Shown here piece after piece: positions 38,701 through 49,848 of a stretch of 64,000 bases of DNA. Source of the DNA: Tanytarsus gracilentus (lineage: Eukaryota; Arthropoda; Insecta; Diptera; Chironomidae); the NCBI GenBank assembly GCA_038502055.1, contig JAXRKN010000039.1, positions 2,294,001 through 2,358,000 of the forward strand, read 5' to 3'. Position 1 is the stretch's first letter; the number at the start of each line of letters is the position of its first letter. The notes below the pieces were generated by a model, which was not told the origin of the DNA, made no database searches, and saw nothing but the letters and a program-made list of their open reading frames with translations. The translations under genes were made by a program, and so were the position numbers.

Positions 38701-41700
38701 TAGAGTGAATTTTCATTAGAGTAATGAACCAGCATGAGTGATTTTTATATATTTTTTTCTTCTTCAATTTTTAAATCGATCAGAAGCTCTATCAAGTTTG
38801 TTTGCGCTTGCAAGTTTGAATTTTCCTTTAGCTTTTACCTTTTTACGTCGACAAACATATTAAATGTCACACATTTTCCATTGTTAGTAGAAGCGAGAGC
38901 ATAGCAATGGATTTTCATTACATTCATTGCAATTTATATGAAAATGTTGATGGTGATAGAACACGTAAACAACAAATTCACTCGAACTCATGTCTCTTAC
39001 CAACGGTGCCATCAGGCATTTGATGAATGATAATGTGCGAGCCGAGGAAAGCATATGGCGACTCTTTTGCCCGTGCTCCGCGCACTTGATTTGATTTGGG
39101 CTTCACTGTTCCCAACACTACAGGAAGTTATGGAAAAGCATGCGACCATCACATAATAAGCGGGAGGAGAAGTTTTGGGGTGAAATAAAAGCAGATGATA
39201 AAAAATAAAAGCGGTAATTAAAATTAAATTCAATAAAGTGTAAGCGAGGAGCTTTTGCGGTGAACATCAAGCTTAATGTGATTATTATTTTAAATGAAAA
39301 TGTTCCTGTTTTATTAAATGCATTTTCATGGACACAAAATGAGCATATGTGACAAGGTTAGTTCAAGAGCAATCATAAAATGGATATTGGATAACATCCA
39401 ATGATTCAGAGAGGAAACCATATGAGCTAGTTGTCAATTAGTGATCATTTAAGCAAATTAATTTTCAATTTGTTTTCGAGACAACACAAATCTATTTGAG
39501 TTGAGAGCATGGCAACAAGAGTAATGGAAGGGAGGGGCTTTGTTTTCATTCAATTTACTTTTCATGCTATCAAAAATTTTCGCTTAAATTGAAAATCAAT
39601 AAATGCTAAATAAAATTCTTCCACAGGTGCCTTCATTCTCACTTTATCATAATGAATCATCGTCATATCGGGCCATCAAGAAATCATCTTTAAAGTAATA
39701 TTGGATTTTATCTGATAAGATTTTTGCCTTGAGAGGGAAATAATCGTCTGACTGACGACATATGTACAGTTTAATATCATTTCCTCGCTCACTTCTGCAA
39801 ATGCGTCCTAGCTACTCAATTTCCGATCAAACTTTTCCATTTCCATCACTTTTCGTATATTAAAGTCGCCTTAAAAAAGGAAAAATGAAATCATTTTTGT
39901 GGCGCGAAAGAGCCTTTCAGCGTCAGAGTAACGATTTGAGATGAGAAAAGTAATTTCATAAAAATTTGATTATGCTTTGTAATTTAATCTTTGGGTTATG
40001 GCGGAGCTGGAAGGATACGATGAAAACGATTTCTCCTATTTCAATTCTCAGACCTTATATTGATTTTTCTTCTCTCTCAAACTATTTGCAAAAGGATGTG
40101 CCGAAGAATTTCAAAAGGAAATTGAATTTTACCGCAAAAATAATCTCTCGAAACCTTTTCAAGTGGATGATTGAAAATTAATTCAATTCTTTTGGCGGTT
40201 GTTGCTCCGCGAGAGCGAAAGTGAAATTTTATATGGAAGCTTTCTTTTAAAATTCTTTCAACTGAAAATAACGCAAATTTTTGACATTCAAGATGTGCCA
40301 ATTGAGAATTTACATTAATTTATAGATCAATAAGACACGAGCTGAAGTTTACTGAATCGTAAACAGAAAATGTATTCAAATGATAAAGCAATTCGAGATT
40401 ATTTGTACATGACCCGACACTCGTATCTCGACTTTTACGCTGACATTTTACATCTCCAAAATTAATAGTTGTCATCTTGTTGTTTCATATTTAGCCTTAA
40501 TAAGCACCCATAAATTGTAAGGTGACAACTATTTTTACAACTTTCAAGATAAAAGCTCTTAAAAGAAAATTGCATGATGTAAAAAGTCGTTAAAATTATA
40601 TTTAAAAAATCTATTAAATCGTGTCTCTGCTAAGAAAAATTCAAACACTTTTTCGCTCGCACAAATGTACGGTTCTCTAGCTTCACAGTGAAATTACAAC
40701 GAGAGTAATTAACGATTTTTTTCATGATTATTTCAATACAAACGCTTTTTCGAAAATATTATTGCAATAACTTTCGAGCTGAACTTTTCCGAATTCACTC
40801 GAATGTGTTATTGATTTTTATTTTGACGTTATCTCGTGGGATTAATAAAAACTTCATTCGTACATGAGATGAGTGTTATCAAAAAGTTATTACGACGTAT
40901 ATAAAGGGGGTCTTTTTGCTAGTTTTGTACATTTTAGATACATTTTTGATGAAAAATTAAACCATGCCCCACTGCACGTACTGGATCAATAAGTTCTTTC
41001 AATTATCGACAACCATTGTCACGTAGACAATAAAGATGACATTATGAATGGAGATGTAAAAATGTCATTTCGAAGACAGTAAAATATTTTCACGCAGCCA
41101 CATTTTCTCTGGTATAATTGGGTTAGGTCAAGTTTTATAACAACACATAGGGGTGGAGTGACAAAAGGAAGAGGAAAAATAATCTTCTCTCACGCCGCAT
41201 ACCACAGAAAAGTTGAAAATAAAGTTATTGTCGGAGCTTAACAGAGCAAAATTTAATTAAAATTAATTTATGATGCATCAATTTGAAAGGTGAGGCAAAA
41301 AAATAACTTTCGCAAAATTATGCTCATTTAAGAGGAAGAAGAAAAATTATTGTCGGAAAAACAATGTTGAAAAAATGAGAGAAATTTGTTACTCTCAATT
41401 GTTTCCTTTCATTCCACAAAAGGGACATTTTTAGCAGTCATACAATTGCGAAGCCATTCAGCAGCAGCTATTCTACGTCTCTACATTATGCATGGCATGT
41501 AAGTTTCACAAGCTTTTCTGTTTTGTTCTTCTTTTATTGTTGGTGTGAAAAGAGAAGAAGAAATTTTCAGGATCAGACACTCAAACTCAATTATTAAATT
41601 ATTTTGAACATTTAAAAGTAAATTCAAATGAATTTGATTTAGACGTTTTTAAAAAATTCTACCCCTTAAAGAAAAAGCATAACAATTTTCCATTATTTCC

Positions 41701-44700
41701 TCACAATTTTCTTTCTCTTAAAATGAATGCTAAAAATAAAGAAAAACCATTAAATAAAATTTTTCGCCTAGAGGGCAACGAAATAAGACAGAGAATTTTC
41801 ATTTCTATTTTTTCCTCCCATATGTGCGTATTTAAGAAACAAATACCACACGTGGTTTTACCCAACAACGCGTGAGCATTGCAGTAGCATAATCTCATAC
41901 GAGACTCACATAAAATACTTAATATTTTACTACACGTTCGTCATATGTATACAATAAAAATAATTTTACTTTTTTCTCGTGCTTGTTGACTAAAATGTAA
42001 ACAATAAAAGGCTAATTTTGATTAATTTTTAAGATCAAGTTATGTATGAAGCGAGCGATTGAAGGTAGAAAATATGGCGAGGAAAATTATTATTTTTTGC
42101 ATATTAAATTTCCATGTCTTCTCTGCTCTTTTCCCTCATCATCGTTTCGCGTTTAGATGTGCATGTCGATAAAATTTCTTGCCCTTTAAAATTCAATTTA
42201 AAATTTTGAGCGTTGAAGGCGAAAACACCACACAGTACATTAGACTGTAGCTTAATGGAAATTGTAAATGTCAGTGAACATACAGAAACAACAAACCGAA
42301 AATCAAAATATAAAAACTGCTGTCCTTGGAGCGAGATAAATTTCTCACTAATTCTTCGGAGAACATTATAAAAAAAATTATGGTAAATCATGCAAAAATG
42401 ATGCATGGTGAAGAGAGATTGAAAAATTACAACCTTGGACATGAATAATTAAATTCAAATCATCAAGCTTTCACTTCTCATTGAAGTTGACCCGAATTGC
42501 AATTAATTGAGTGCATGAAGATGATCTAGCTACTTAAATCAAAAATAACGCGCCGTAACGACGCGAAATTTTTAATAACAATTATTTTCGAAATTATAAC
42601 ATTGTATAATTCTGCATCATGATAAACAAAATCGAAATAAGTTATTTTTTCCTGACATGCAGTCACGCTGCTACCTTTTTTTGATATTTTTATATAACTT
42701 TCGATTTAGCTAAAAGTTTAAAGGCCATTAACGAGTCTTTCGATGACACATGGAATGTTTGGGTGCCAATTTGTCAAAGATGAATCTCTAACGTTTATTT
42801 TTCATATTCGCATCTACTTGGACATTTTCTTTTTTTGTCTCTTAAATATATTTTTAGAAAAGAATTAGTTTTTTTAAAAGAACTTGGGTAATTTTTTTTA
42901 ATCGACTTCGTAGAAGGACTTCACGAAATATAAATAAAATTTCGTTGATATGGAAATGAGTTTAGCAATTTTTCATTTCTTCGCTCTCGAAAAAAATCTT
43001 TCAAACTCAATCATATTGTGGAGAATATACCTTTTGTTGAATAAATTATCTCTTTTATACTTTTGCTACTTATTCTCAGAATAGAGAGGAGAAAACCTAA
43101 ACGCCACCGCCCTTGTTATTGATGGTGAGCGAATATTTGGAGGATATAAATTGAAGCCATATTGCTCCATTACCGATTGATCCATCGATTTATTTACTTT
43201 ATTTCCTACTCAAATCCCATATTTTTCTCCTCAACTTTTTGTTCTTTTGAAGGAAAATACCAGCATGTGCGTTTCACATTGTCATCGAGATGATGAGAAT
43301 AAATGAGAAGGAAATTTTCACGTTATCATTTAGTTCATGTTACTGCCTTAAATTTATGACTATGATTTTCATTTACATGGCAAAAAAGAAGGAAGCAAAA
43401 ACTATGCATAACCTCAACAACAATCTACCGCATCGCATCGCACAAAAAACCGCATAGCCGCTTATCGATAGGATGATTATATAAAAAATAAAAATAATAA
43501 TTTTTTCCACAAAACGTTTACTAAAAAATTAAGAAAAAATCTCTTTAATTCACTTTTTGTTGTTTTAATTTTTTAATTGCTCCACAAACAACCCCTCAAC
43601 CTTTTAATAGTTATTTACCGAAGCGGTTAAGATCCAATTTCTATGATTATTCAGCACTCTTAAGAACTCTTGTAGCATTAAACACTTTTCGACGATGAAA
43701 AACATTTTAATGTGAGATAAAATTGAAAAACGAGATTAATTAGTAAATCAGCTGTTTTAGCTGAGAAAAGATCATCATGCGAGTGAGAGAATAAATGCAA
43801 AATTGCACTTGGCAGCGGACTCGTTTGACTTCGCTCTGACATCGATTTTCTTACACATAGTTGCTATATTCACAATGTGCCTCTAGAATCTGAAAAACTC
43901 TTTTCAATGTTGATATAATTCAAAATAGAATGAAGAGGTGTTTTATGTATTTTGCCAACCATAGTCACTCTATGTGTGGTTGACCCATTCTCTTCGCATA
44001 TTTCACTCCATTAAAATTGAAACATGAAGACGACAATATCGAGTGTGTAGCGCAAGACTAAATTTGGACGAGCGAAAAATTCCAATAAGGAAATTTCACT
44101 AGAAAACAGGTTGAGGTACACTAATGAATGACATTTAATGCCCATAAATAAAAAAAATAAAATAAATGTGGCCTCATATTAATCTTATCAAATCGAGCAA
44201 TTATAAAAAAAATTGTTGATTAGCCGATTTGCGGCTAGTCTCACTATGAAGTACGAGCACAATGTAGGCGAAGTCTAAAATCAATTACTTTTCAGACTCG
44301 AATGAATTCTTAATGAATCAATTGCCTCATGTTCATCAGAGTCAGTACTTGTGAACTTTACGAGAGTGGTTCAGATAGGCTTAAAGAAGAAAAACTTCTC
44401 TTATTTATTTTGTCTCTGCACTACATATCACATTAATTTATTTTTAGTCACTCTCTTCGGCTAGTTTTTTTTCGTACGTTAATTTCAAGGTTAGCGACAC
44501 ACCACTTGCATTCTCTCCTCAAATTTTTATATATATATAAATATAGTTAATGAGACTCATATGATCTTTTTACACGTACACAGAGTTTTGTCACACAGAA
44601 ATATGTGGTGATGAAAAGAAATGGAAATTGATGATAAATAAAGAAGGTGAAAAGATTACTTTTTTCATGTGCCTCAAGTATTTTCTCGATTTTTTCGAGA

Positions 44701-47700
44701 CGCGCTTCTCGGCTTAATTTCTTTTTTGGACTCGACATTAATCACGTATTTTTCGCACTTTTCTCCCGAAATTATTTTTTTCCTACGTACAATATAAAAA
44801 GAAAGAGACTCTTTTGGAGATTTATTACATTTAATTTAGCAGGACTCGGCAATTAATTTAAGACGCCAAATTCTGTCTATCACAGCACCGTTTCAACTGC
44901 ACTTCTTCACTCTCTTTCTCTAATTGAAAGGAAATTTTGTGATGATCAAAATACGAAGAACGATATACACTACACGATTAAATATTATACAATCAAATCT
45001 TAATTATTTAGAGAGTTTCTCTCACATCTCATTAAATGAAATTTTCACAAGTGAAAGAGCATTTTCAAAAATCTTTTATCACGCAGAATGAAAAGATGAA
45101 AAAGGGAAGGTGATTTTTTGCTTCCTCATATAATTTACGGTTTGTTGGTGGACTACCCTACTCTCATCATCAAGAGCTCAAGTGTGCTATCAACTCTCGT
45201 CGAGTGGAGATGAGGAAGAGAAAAAGAAGAACAAATTGAAGAGTGATCCCCCATCACATCACTCATTTGCGATGAAGCATACTCAAGAATTCTTTTTTAC
45301 ATTTCAATTTTCTCAACTTTACTCTTTATCTTTTCCGAGTACGCGAAGAGAGCTTATTGCATTACTCGAACGATATTGCATCTTAACGGCGGGATTAAAT
45401 TTATTGAGACTTTCCAATATTTTATTTGCGCTCGCGGAGTCATAAAATTTTTTGTCAATATCCCGTCAAAAAAATTTGTCAATCTATCAAAAGAGAATTT
45501 TTCATCGCTCCTCACTTTATGGCTCATTTCTACGCCAGTCATCATTATCATCATCATCGTCGTCGTCAGAGTACATTCGAAATATGATAAAAATCAATGA
45601 GAGAAAATGTCTTAATCTAAAAATATGAAGAAAAAGAAGTTTGTTACGGAATAAATACTTAGAAGCGAGCACATAAAGGGAAGGAAAAAAGTCCTCCTAC
45701 TGCTCCATCGCCATAGTATGCAATTTCCAGCAAAGTTTTATGATGATGATGTAAACATATTAATGATTTAAAACATATTTTCTCTAATGCATGATCATGC
45801 TGTGTGCCATTGGCTTCTACGCTCTTTTTCTCTTCCTCTCCTCTCATGCTCAATGAATAAAACGATAATTTTAAATTATATATACAGCTGATTCGCCGTC
45901 GTGTCCTCTCATTTCTCATATATTTATCTCATCAACAAGCGTATATTTTGCCCACAAATGACACATGACAGACTCGATGATGATTCTTTCTTCCCCATTC
46001 ATTACTTATCATTCATTACTCATGCACACATCGGTGACACAAAGTCGTACGGAGGCTCTTCTTTGTTCTAAATATCGACCATAAGGCAACACGATGGAGC
46101 AAGAACGTGTATGCATTAATTACTCTGAAATGTAATTTGTAATATAAAGAGAAAAAAATAAATAGTGTAAGGTCTTTATTCCCAAGTGGAATGTCCATGA
46201 CTGTCATCGGCATCATTTTTTTTACAAACAAGAATTTATTTGTTTTTTATTCTCAATCGTCATACATCGCTCAATGTACGTGAGAGTGATAATGCATCCG
46301 AGGAAATGATTGAAAGCTGCGAGCTGTGTAATGAAATTAAATTGAAAATTTCCTAACTAAAAAACCGTCTACCATCATCATAATCGTTATCATCATGATA
46401 TACACATATAATACCGCTACACACATTCTAACGGAGAAGAAAAAGCCAAAAATTGTGCGTAAAACAAAAGATTCATTTTCCTCACTGACCCATTTAAGAT
46501 TGAACGCAACATGAGAGAGTCGATAATGTTCCGATGAGCAAGTTTAACGACAAGATTTTTTTTCACTTTTTGGGGTTGTTGTAGGTCGAAACTTTTTATG
46601 AAAAAGTAGCGCAAATTTTATTCACTCGCAATAATTTGTTATAGAGCATTGCGGTAATTTCTGACCTTTTAATAATTTTAATCAAATTATTATTCTCATA
46701 AGAGTAAGTTTGAGAGAGAGAGCTTTTGCGTAGTTTACATAATTTTGACACATATTCAAGTTTCTCTCTTTTAGTCTCTTGAGGTTATGTGAACATTACT
46801 TGGAAATTAATGTATGAAAAATTTAGAGTTTTTTTTGGAGATAAAACTTAATTTGGACTATTAATAATTTTCAAAAAGAAGGAAGAAAAAACAAAAGAAA
46901 ATTAAAAATGTTTTTTGTGTTTTTATGTAATAATAAAATTTCGCATAATTTGATAGTTTTCTATAGTTGACACATATTCAGTTTTCTCATTTCCATATCA
47001 ACCTTATTAATTTTACAAGCGAAGAGGTTTCATAACTTTATGAACTTGCTGACGACTGACTACAATTAATATTTCTTTGTTTAAAAGCACATTAAGACAG
47101 GTATGGTTGGGAGTTAGGTAGGTAAAAATTCGAGAGCGAAAAAAATCATAAATTTATGTTGCATTAGTTTAGTGGTGAGAGCGAAAAATAATCGTACACT
47201 CACTCAATATACAAAAACTCTGTATGCGAGCGCCGAGCAGCCAAAGAGAAAAAAGGGGAATGAAAAACTTAAAAAAATCTAAGACGAAATAAGGTTGAAC
47301 TTTTTTCTCTCTTGCGCTCATAATTCGTGCACTTTCCGCCTCGAATTTATCCGCAATTTTAGCGCATTTAAGGAAGTTTCAATGATGATGAATTAATCGA
47401 ATTGTTTTATCGTCATGAATGCTGCCAACACAAACTCCCCGTTCGCATGTAGTTCGGGCGAGAGCAGGTTTTTTCATACTGATTGGCGGCCATTTTCACT
47501 GAATGCTGCTCAACCATTGAAATTTTTTTCCGTAATTTCTTGACGAATTTTCTGAACTTTAAAATCATTTAGACACTCTAATTGGGCCACATATTCACAG
47601 AGTCGATTATCGTTGTAATAAGGGGCAATTTGCAAATGGGACTTACTTGTTACTTTCATTCCTAGCACTGCTGGTTGTTGGTTCTGTTTGTTCTGTTCAG

Positions 47701-47731
47701 CAAATGAAGTCGTTCGAGGTCTCCCGCTCAT
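26739..47731 (-). CDS. sgg: Glycogen synthase kinase-3 (shaggy), canonical short isoform
   Basis: Nine exons in transcript order: 47647-47731, 29762-29952, 29615-29698, 28869-28979, 28694-28809, 28510-28631, 28239-28432, 27015-27201, 26739-26956. The frame is open for 435 residues. This Ser/Thr kinase phosphorylates beta-catenin/Armadillo, glycogen synthase and many other targets and antagonises Wnt signalling. Seen in order: MSGRPRTTSFAE with the inhibitory Ser9; Gly loop IGNGSFGVVF; ATP lysine in VAIKKVL; HRDIKPQN; DFGSAKQLL; activation loop VSYICSRYYRAPE with the usual phosphotyrosine and the Arg used for primed substrates; [24 protein letters not shown]; and a low-complexity Ser/Ala/Gln tail. 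The first intron is about 17.7 kb and holds alternative first exons, listed separately. Identity is certain; which exons are joined in vivo is inferred from phase. Confidence 0.97.
29390..29449 (-). CDS. sgg: Candidate 60-nt cassette exon in the shaggy kinase N-lobe
   Basis: Acceptor AACTTTAG and donor CAG|GTCAGA bound exactly 20 codons, phase 0 at both ends, between the exon ending FFYSSGEK (29615) and the exon starting KDEVYLNL (28979). It would insert a Pro-rich, hydrophobic segment (RPDLPPFPDLG, then VIPGSLQLQ) into the loop between strands beta4 and beta5 of the kinase. It is an island of higher GC in a very AT-rich intron, which supports a coding role. The canonical kinase reads through without it, so it would be alternative. 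Confidence 0.55.
31490..32767 (+). mobile_element. 1.28-kb insertion flanked by 25-bp direct repeats (retroposed element?)
   Basis: The same 25 bases, beginning ATATGACCTTGATAAA and ending ACTCCTAAT, occur at 31465-31489 and 32768-32792. The right copy is preceded by a CAAT-rich tail (TATCAATCTATCAATCAA). A long target duplication plus a simple-repeat tail is the usual mark of target-primed reverse transcription by a non-LTR retroelement, which would put the element on the plus strand. The right half (about 32050-32760) is visibly less AT-rich than the intron. The last frame, open to about 32822, has no recognised domain. No family is recognised. Confidence 0.55.
31835..31997 (+). repeat. Two-copy 46-bp direct repeat inside the 1.28-kb insertion
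   Basis: AAAGAGTTGATAGAGAAAAT at 31835 and AAAGAGTTGATAGAAAAATT at 31952 begin two ~46-bp copies that both run through TTAATTAACTT(A/G)ACCAGGGG. The copies start 117 bp apart and differ at a few bases. Confidence 0.7.
35670..36480 (-). CDS. sgg: Alternative first coding exon of shaggy (long N-terminal isoform)
   Basis: The ATG at 36480 opens 270 codons that end in a good donor (T|GTAAGT) in phase 1. Splicing to the exon at 29952 restores Cys (T+GT) and reads ...KLKELC-KDGSKVTTV, giving an isoform of about 677 residues. The extension is disordered and rich in Ser, Asp and Lys, with YSLPDIDKLKAY near residues 123-134 and a basic, Cys-bearing end (SCSCFNFSRLSKKLKELC). It contains DSGIIY (45-50) and DSGIES (72-77). 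Drosophila shaggy is known to have long N-terminal isoforms, so this is very likely the counterpart; detailed homology cannot be checked here. It lacks the Ser9 pseudosubstrate of the short form. Confidence 0.85.
36481..39000 (-). other. Shaggy intron / 5' region of the long isoform
   Basis: About 2.5 kb upstream of the long-isoform ATG. It should contain a promoter or 5' UTR for that transcript and is intronic for the others. A less AT-rich patch near 37630-37850 has an open plus-strand frame but no splice support. Nothing else could be assigned. Confidence 0.4.
39001..39117 (-). CDS. sgg: Candidate 117-nt in-frame cassette exon of shaggy
   Basis: Acceptor TTCCTGTAG and donor G|GTAAGA bound exactly 39 codons, phase 1 at both ends, so it can be included or skipped without changing frame between any upstream first exon and the kinase exon at 29952. 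It encodes LGTVKPKSNQVRGARAKESP followed by YAFLGSHIIIHQMPDGTVG and is clearly less AT-rich than the surrounding intron. With an upstream exon ending in A, the junction codon is ATG. An in-frame stop lies upstream of the acceptor, so it is not simply a first exon, although the Met in HQMPDG could start a shorter form. Its function is unknown. Confidence 0.7.
39118..47646 (-). other. Large shaggy intron region
   Basis: About 8.5 kb that is intronic for the short isoform, apart from the candidate first exon at 44660-44738. It is AT-rich; short microsatellite-like stretches occur (TCATCATCATCATCGTCGTC near 45545). No other exon, RNA gene or dispersed repeat could be supported. Confidence 0.45.
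44660..44738 (-). CDS. sgg: Candidate alternative first coding exon of shaggy (26 residues)
   Basis: The ATG at 44738 opens MSSPKKKLSREARLEKIEKI LEAHEK, then donor A|GTAATC in phase 1; joining the exon at 29952 restores Ser (A+GT) and gives ...AHEKS-KDGSK, an isoform of about 433 residues. The peptide is basic with a predicted amphipathic helix and lacks the RPRTTSFAE inhibitory site. The exact phase match and helical, charged composition argue for a real exon, but the donor (GTAATC) is weaker than that of the other first exons. Confidence 0.6.
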
Positions 47732-48362
47732 GTTTAGATACAACTTAAAATTCTTTATTCACTACACTATCCTTTCAATTGCTCGCTCACAGGACGTGAT
47801 TTTGTTAAAACAAAGAAATTTTTTCTCTCTTTTTCTTTCTTCAAAAAAAATATATGAAAATCGAACTTTTTTTCACACTCCTTTTTCCCTTTCTTTTTTT
47901 TCTTTCTCAGACTCTCTCTTGTACGATTTCTTTTCACTATTCACTTTAAACTTTCCGTCAAATATTTTGCTTAACTTCGCGAGCCATGATTACAGTAAAC
48001 ACCCTTAATTAAAACACGTCGCAGTAATTTTAATTTCAATTTCTAAAATTTTACTTTTTCTTTTGATCCGTAAAATGTTTAGCACACGATTCCTACTTAT
48101 TTTAGCACATTTAGTATACCTCATTTTAGCACAACAATTTTAACAGGGGGTTCTGTTTGAATTTCAACTAACCGTTATTTTTATAAATGAAATTTAAATT
48201 ATTTAAAATATGAACTTTAAATAATTTGTTCTTAAAAAAGTTTTTAATAATCTTTATAAAAATATTATACAGGGTTTTTAATTCAAATGCATTTTTTTCA
48301 ATTTAATCGAAAATATTTTTATCTTTTTGGTCATAATCCTTTTAATTTGAATATAGCCATAT
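47732..48362. other. Shaggy upstream region
   Basis: About 630 bp upstream of the short-isoform ATG, towards the 3' end of the small membrane-protein gene. It should contain 5' UTR and promoter sequence of the canonical shaggy transcript. T-rich runs dominate; no defined promoter element could be called. Confidence 0.35.
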
Positions 48363-49848
48363 TCACGCGTTAAAGACAAATTTTGTCTCATTAACTCTCG
48401 TCCTGGATTCCATTATTTCCAGTCTATTTTTGTGCTCCATTTTTAGTTTCAGCATCCACTTGGTTATGATGTAGAGTAAAAAAAGCTGGATTGGCATGAA
48501 AACTATCAGTACAATTTTTGGAAATTCGGTGACAAAGACACATAGTGAGACCAGTGTAAAAATACTTTCAGCCAATAAATGAATAATTAAGTTTATATTT
48601 TATTTCATCTAATTAAGACTCAAAATTATTAATTAGCACTTAAAAATGATATAATTAGTGACTCTAAGACCCCAAAGATTTTTATTAGGGGTCCCACATG
48701 AGAAAAATTGTTAATTTTAAGCTCTAAGGGAGCTAATTAGTGACTCGGATGATTCTAATTAATTTTTTTTCAGCTTCATTAAAGCATTAATATGTCCATT
48801 AGAACTTCTTTTCGGGAAAAATTATTTTAATTACATGGATAAAAAAAATAATTAAATTTTTAGGGATGATAAAGCTCACACATACATATGTAAAAAAAAA
48901 TTTTTTACTGCAATCCACTAAATTGCAAAGTGCATTTCTTTCTTTTCCCGCGAATCTTCAATTAGAGCAGACGTCATTCAAGTTTCTTAAGATAAAATTA
49001 AAAATTTTAACATGACAGACAGTGAGAAGGAAGTTACTTGTGTGATCTCTTGTCTTGCACGCTATTTTGAGGGAACTAGAGAATTCATATCAAGACATAG
49101 CTCGAACCAGCACGGACAATCCGCAGTTCCAACCACGTCCATTATGAGCCAAGAGAAGGCCAGGGAAAAATTTGAGGCTGTGTTTGGAGTTAAAATCAAA
49201 ACTGATTCAAAATCTGAACATTCAGAATGGAGTCAGAGAATTGGAGCAATTCTGAAGCGAAGGAATAAGCCAGGTAAAAAAAATTAATGATTAAGGATTT
49301 AAAATTGATCTTTATTTTAACTTAACCTAATTTTTTTTAACAGTCTTTCAATTCGCATGTCAATGCTCACCCACAAACAATTGCGAATTATTGGGTGTCC
49401 GAGATGTGCGCCATTGGATTTGCGCCAACACCGAAATTTTCTTGTAATCTCGCTAAAAAGAAATTTGGGTAAATTTGATTAACATTCTTAAATCAGAACT
49501 CACATTGATAGTCCCAACAAGAAGCATAAAAGAGCAAAATCCGTATACGACCATGTATCCGATGACCAACGTTAAAATTAAATTAAATACTACCAAGAAA
49601 AAAATTGATTACTAATAAAGTCATTACAAAGCAGATTAAATTTTGTTTTTTCGAAATGATGACTTACGAAAGTTTGAATTTCTGTAAGAAAGTGATTTTT
49701 TAATTACTGGTAACATTGATGAGTAAATAATTGCGAGAATAACTATAGTTAAACTCAAGATGGCAATTGTTAGTAGTTTAAAAACCGCTATCCATCTGGC
49801 ACATTTTGGGGAATAAATAAATGCAGAGCATTCAACTTTTTCGGGCAT
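48363..49848 (-). CDS. Small multi-pass membrane protein, one junction unresolved
   Basis: Exons seen: 49668-49848 (ATG at 49848), 49504-49589, and a last exon 48363-48564. The first junction is GT-AG in phase 1. The first two exons encode SPKCARWIAVFKLLTIAILS, a second hydrophobic stretch and then LVIGYMVVYGFCSFMLLVG. The last exon encodes two more membrane helices (IFTLVSLCVFV and IVLIVFMPIQLFLLYII), then a charged tail ending FVFNA. Four transmembrane helices and a length of about 160-plus residues resemble insect-specific four-helix proteins, but I do not recognise the family. The second exon ends in phase 0 while the last needs phase 2, so a small exon is missing from the model or one border is wrong. 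Confidence is moderate for the gene and low for the complete model. Confidence 0.5.
49012..49447 (+). CDS. Unrecognised 121-residue protein, nested opposite the four-helix gene
   Basis: Two exons, 49012-49273 and 49344-49447, separated by a 70-bp GT-AG intron with a strong polypyrimidine acceptor (TTTTTTTTAACAG); the join is in phase 1. The product has no signal peptide or membrane helix. The N-terminal part is polar (SEKEVTCVISCLARYFEGTR, QEKAREKFEAVFGVKIK). The second exon gives a compact Cys-bearing end, CQCSPTNNCELLGVRDVRHW followed by ICANTEIFL and the stop. It lies within the second intron of the minus-strand membrane-protein gene. The short intron of typical size and the conserved-looking C-terminus argue for a real gene; no family or function is recognised. 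Confidence 0.5.

Noticed and set aside
47688..48008. 106-codon plus-strand frame overlapping the first shaggy exon
   Set aside because: It is antisense to a certain coding exon and consists mainly of T-rich low-complexity codons.
49384..49446. A middle exon for the minus-strand four-helix gene beneath the plus-strand gene
   Set aside because: The acceptor and donor visible there give phase 1 at the end, while the last exon needs phase 2; the peptide is not hydrophobic.
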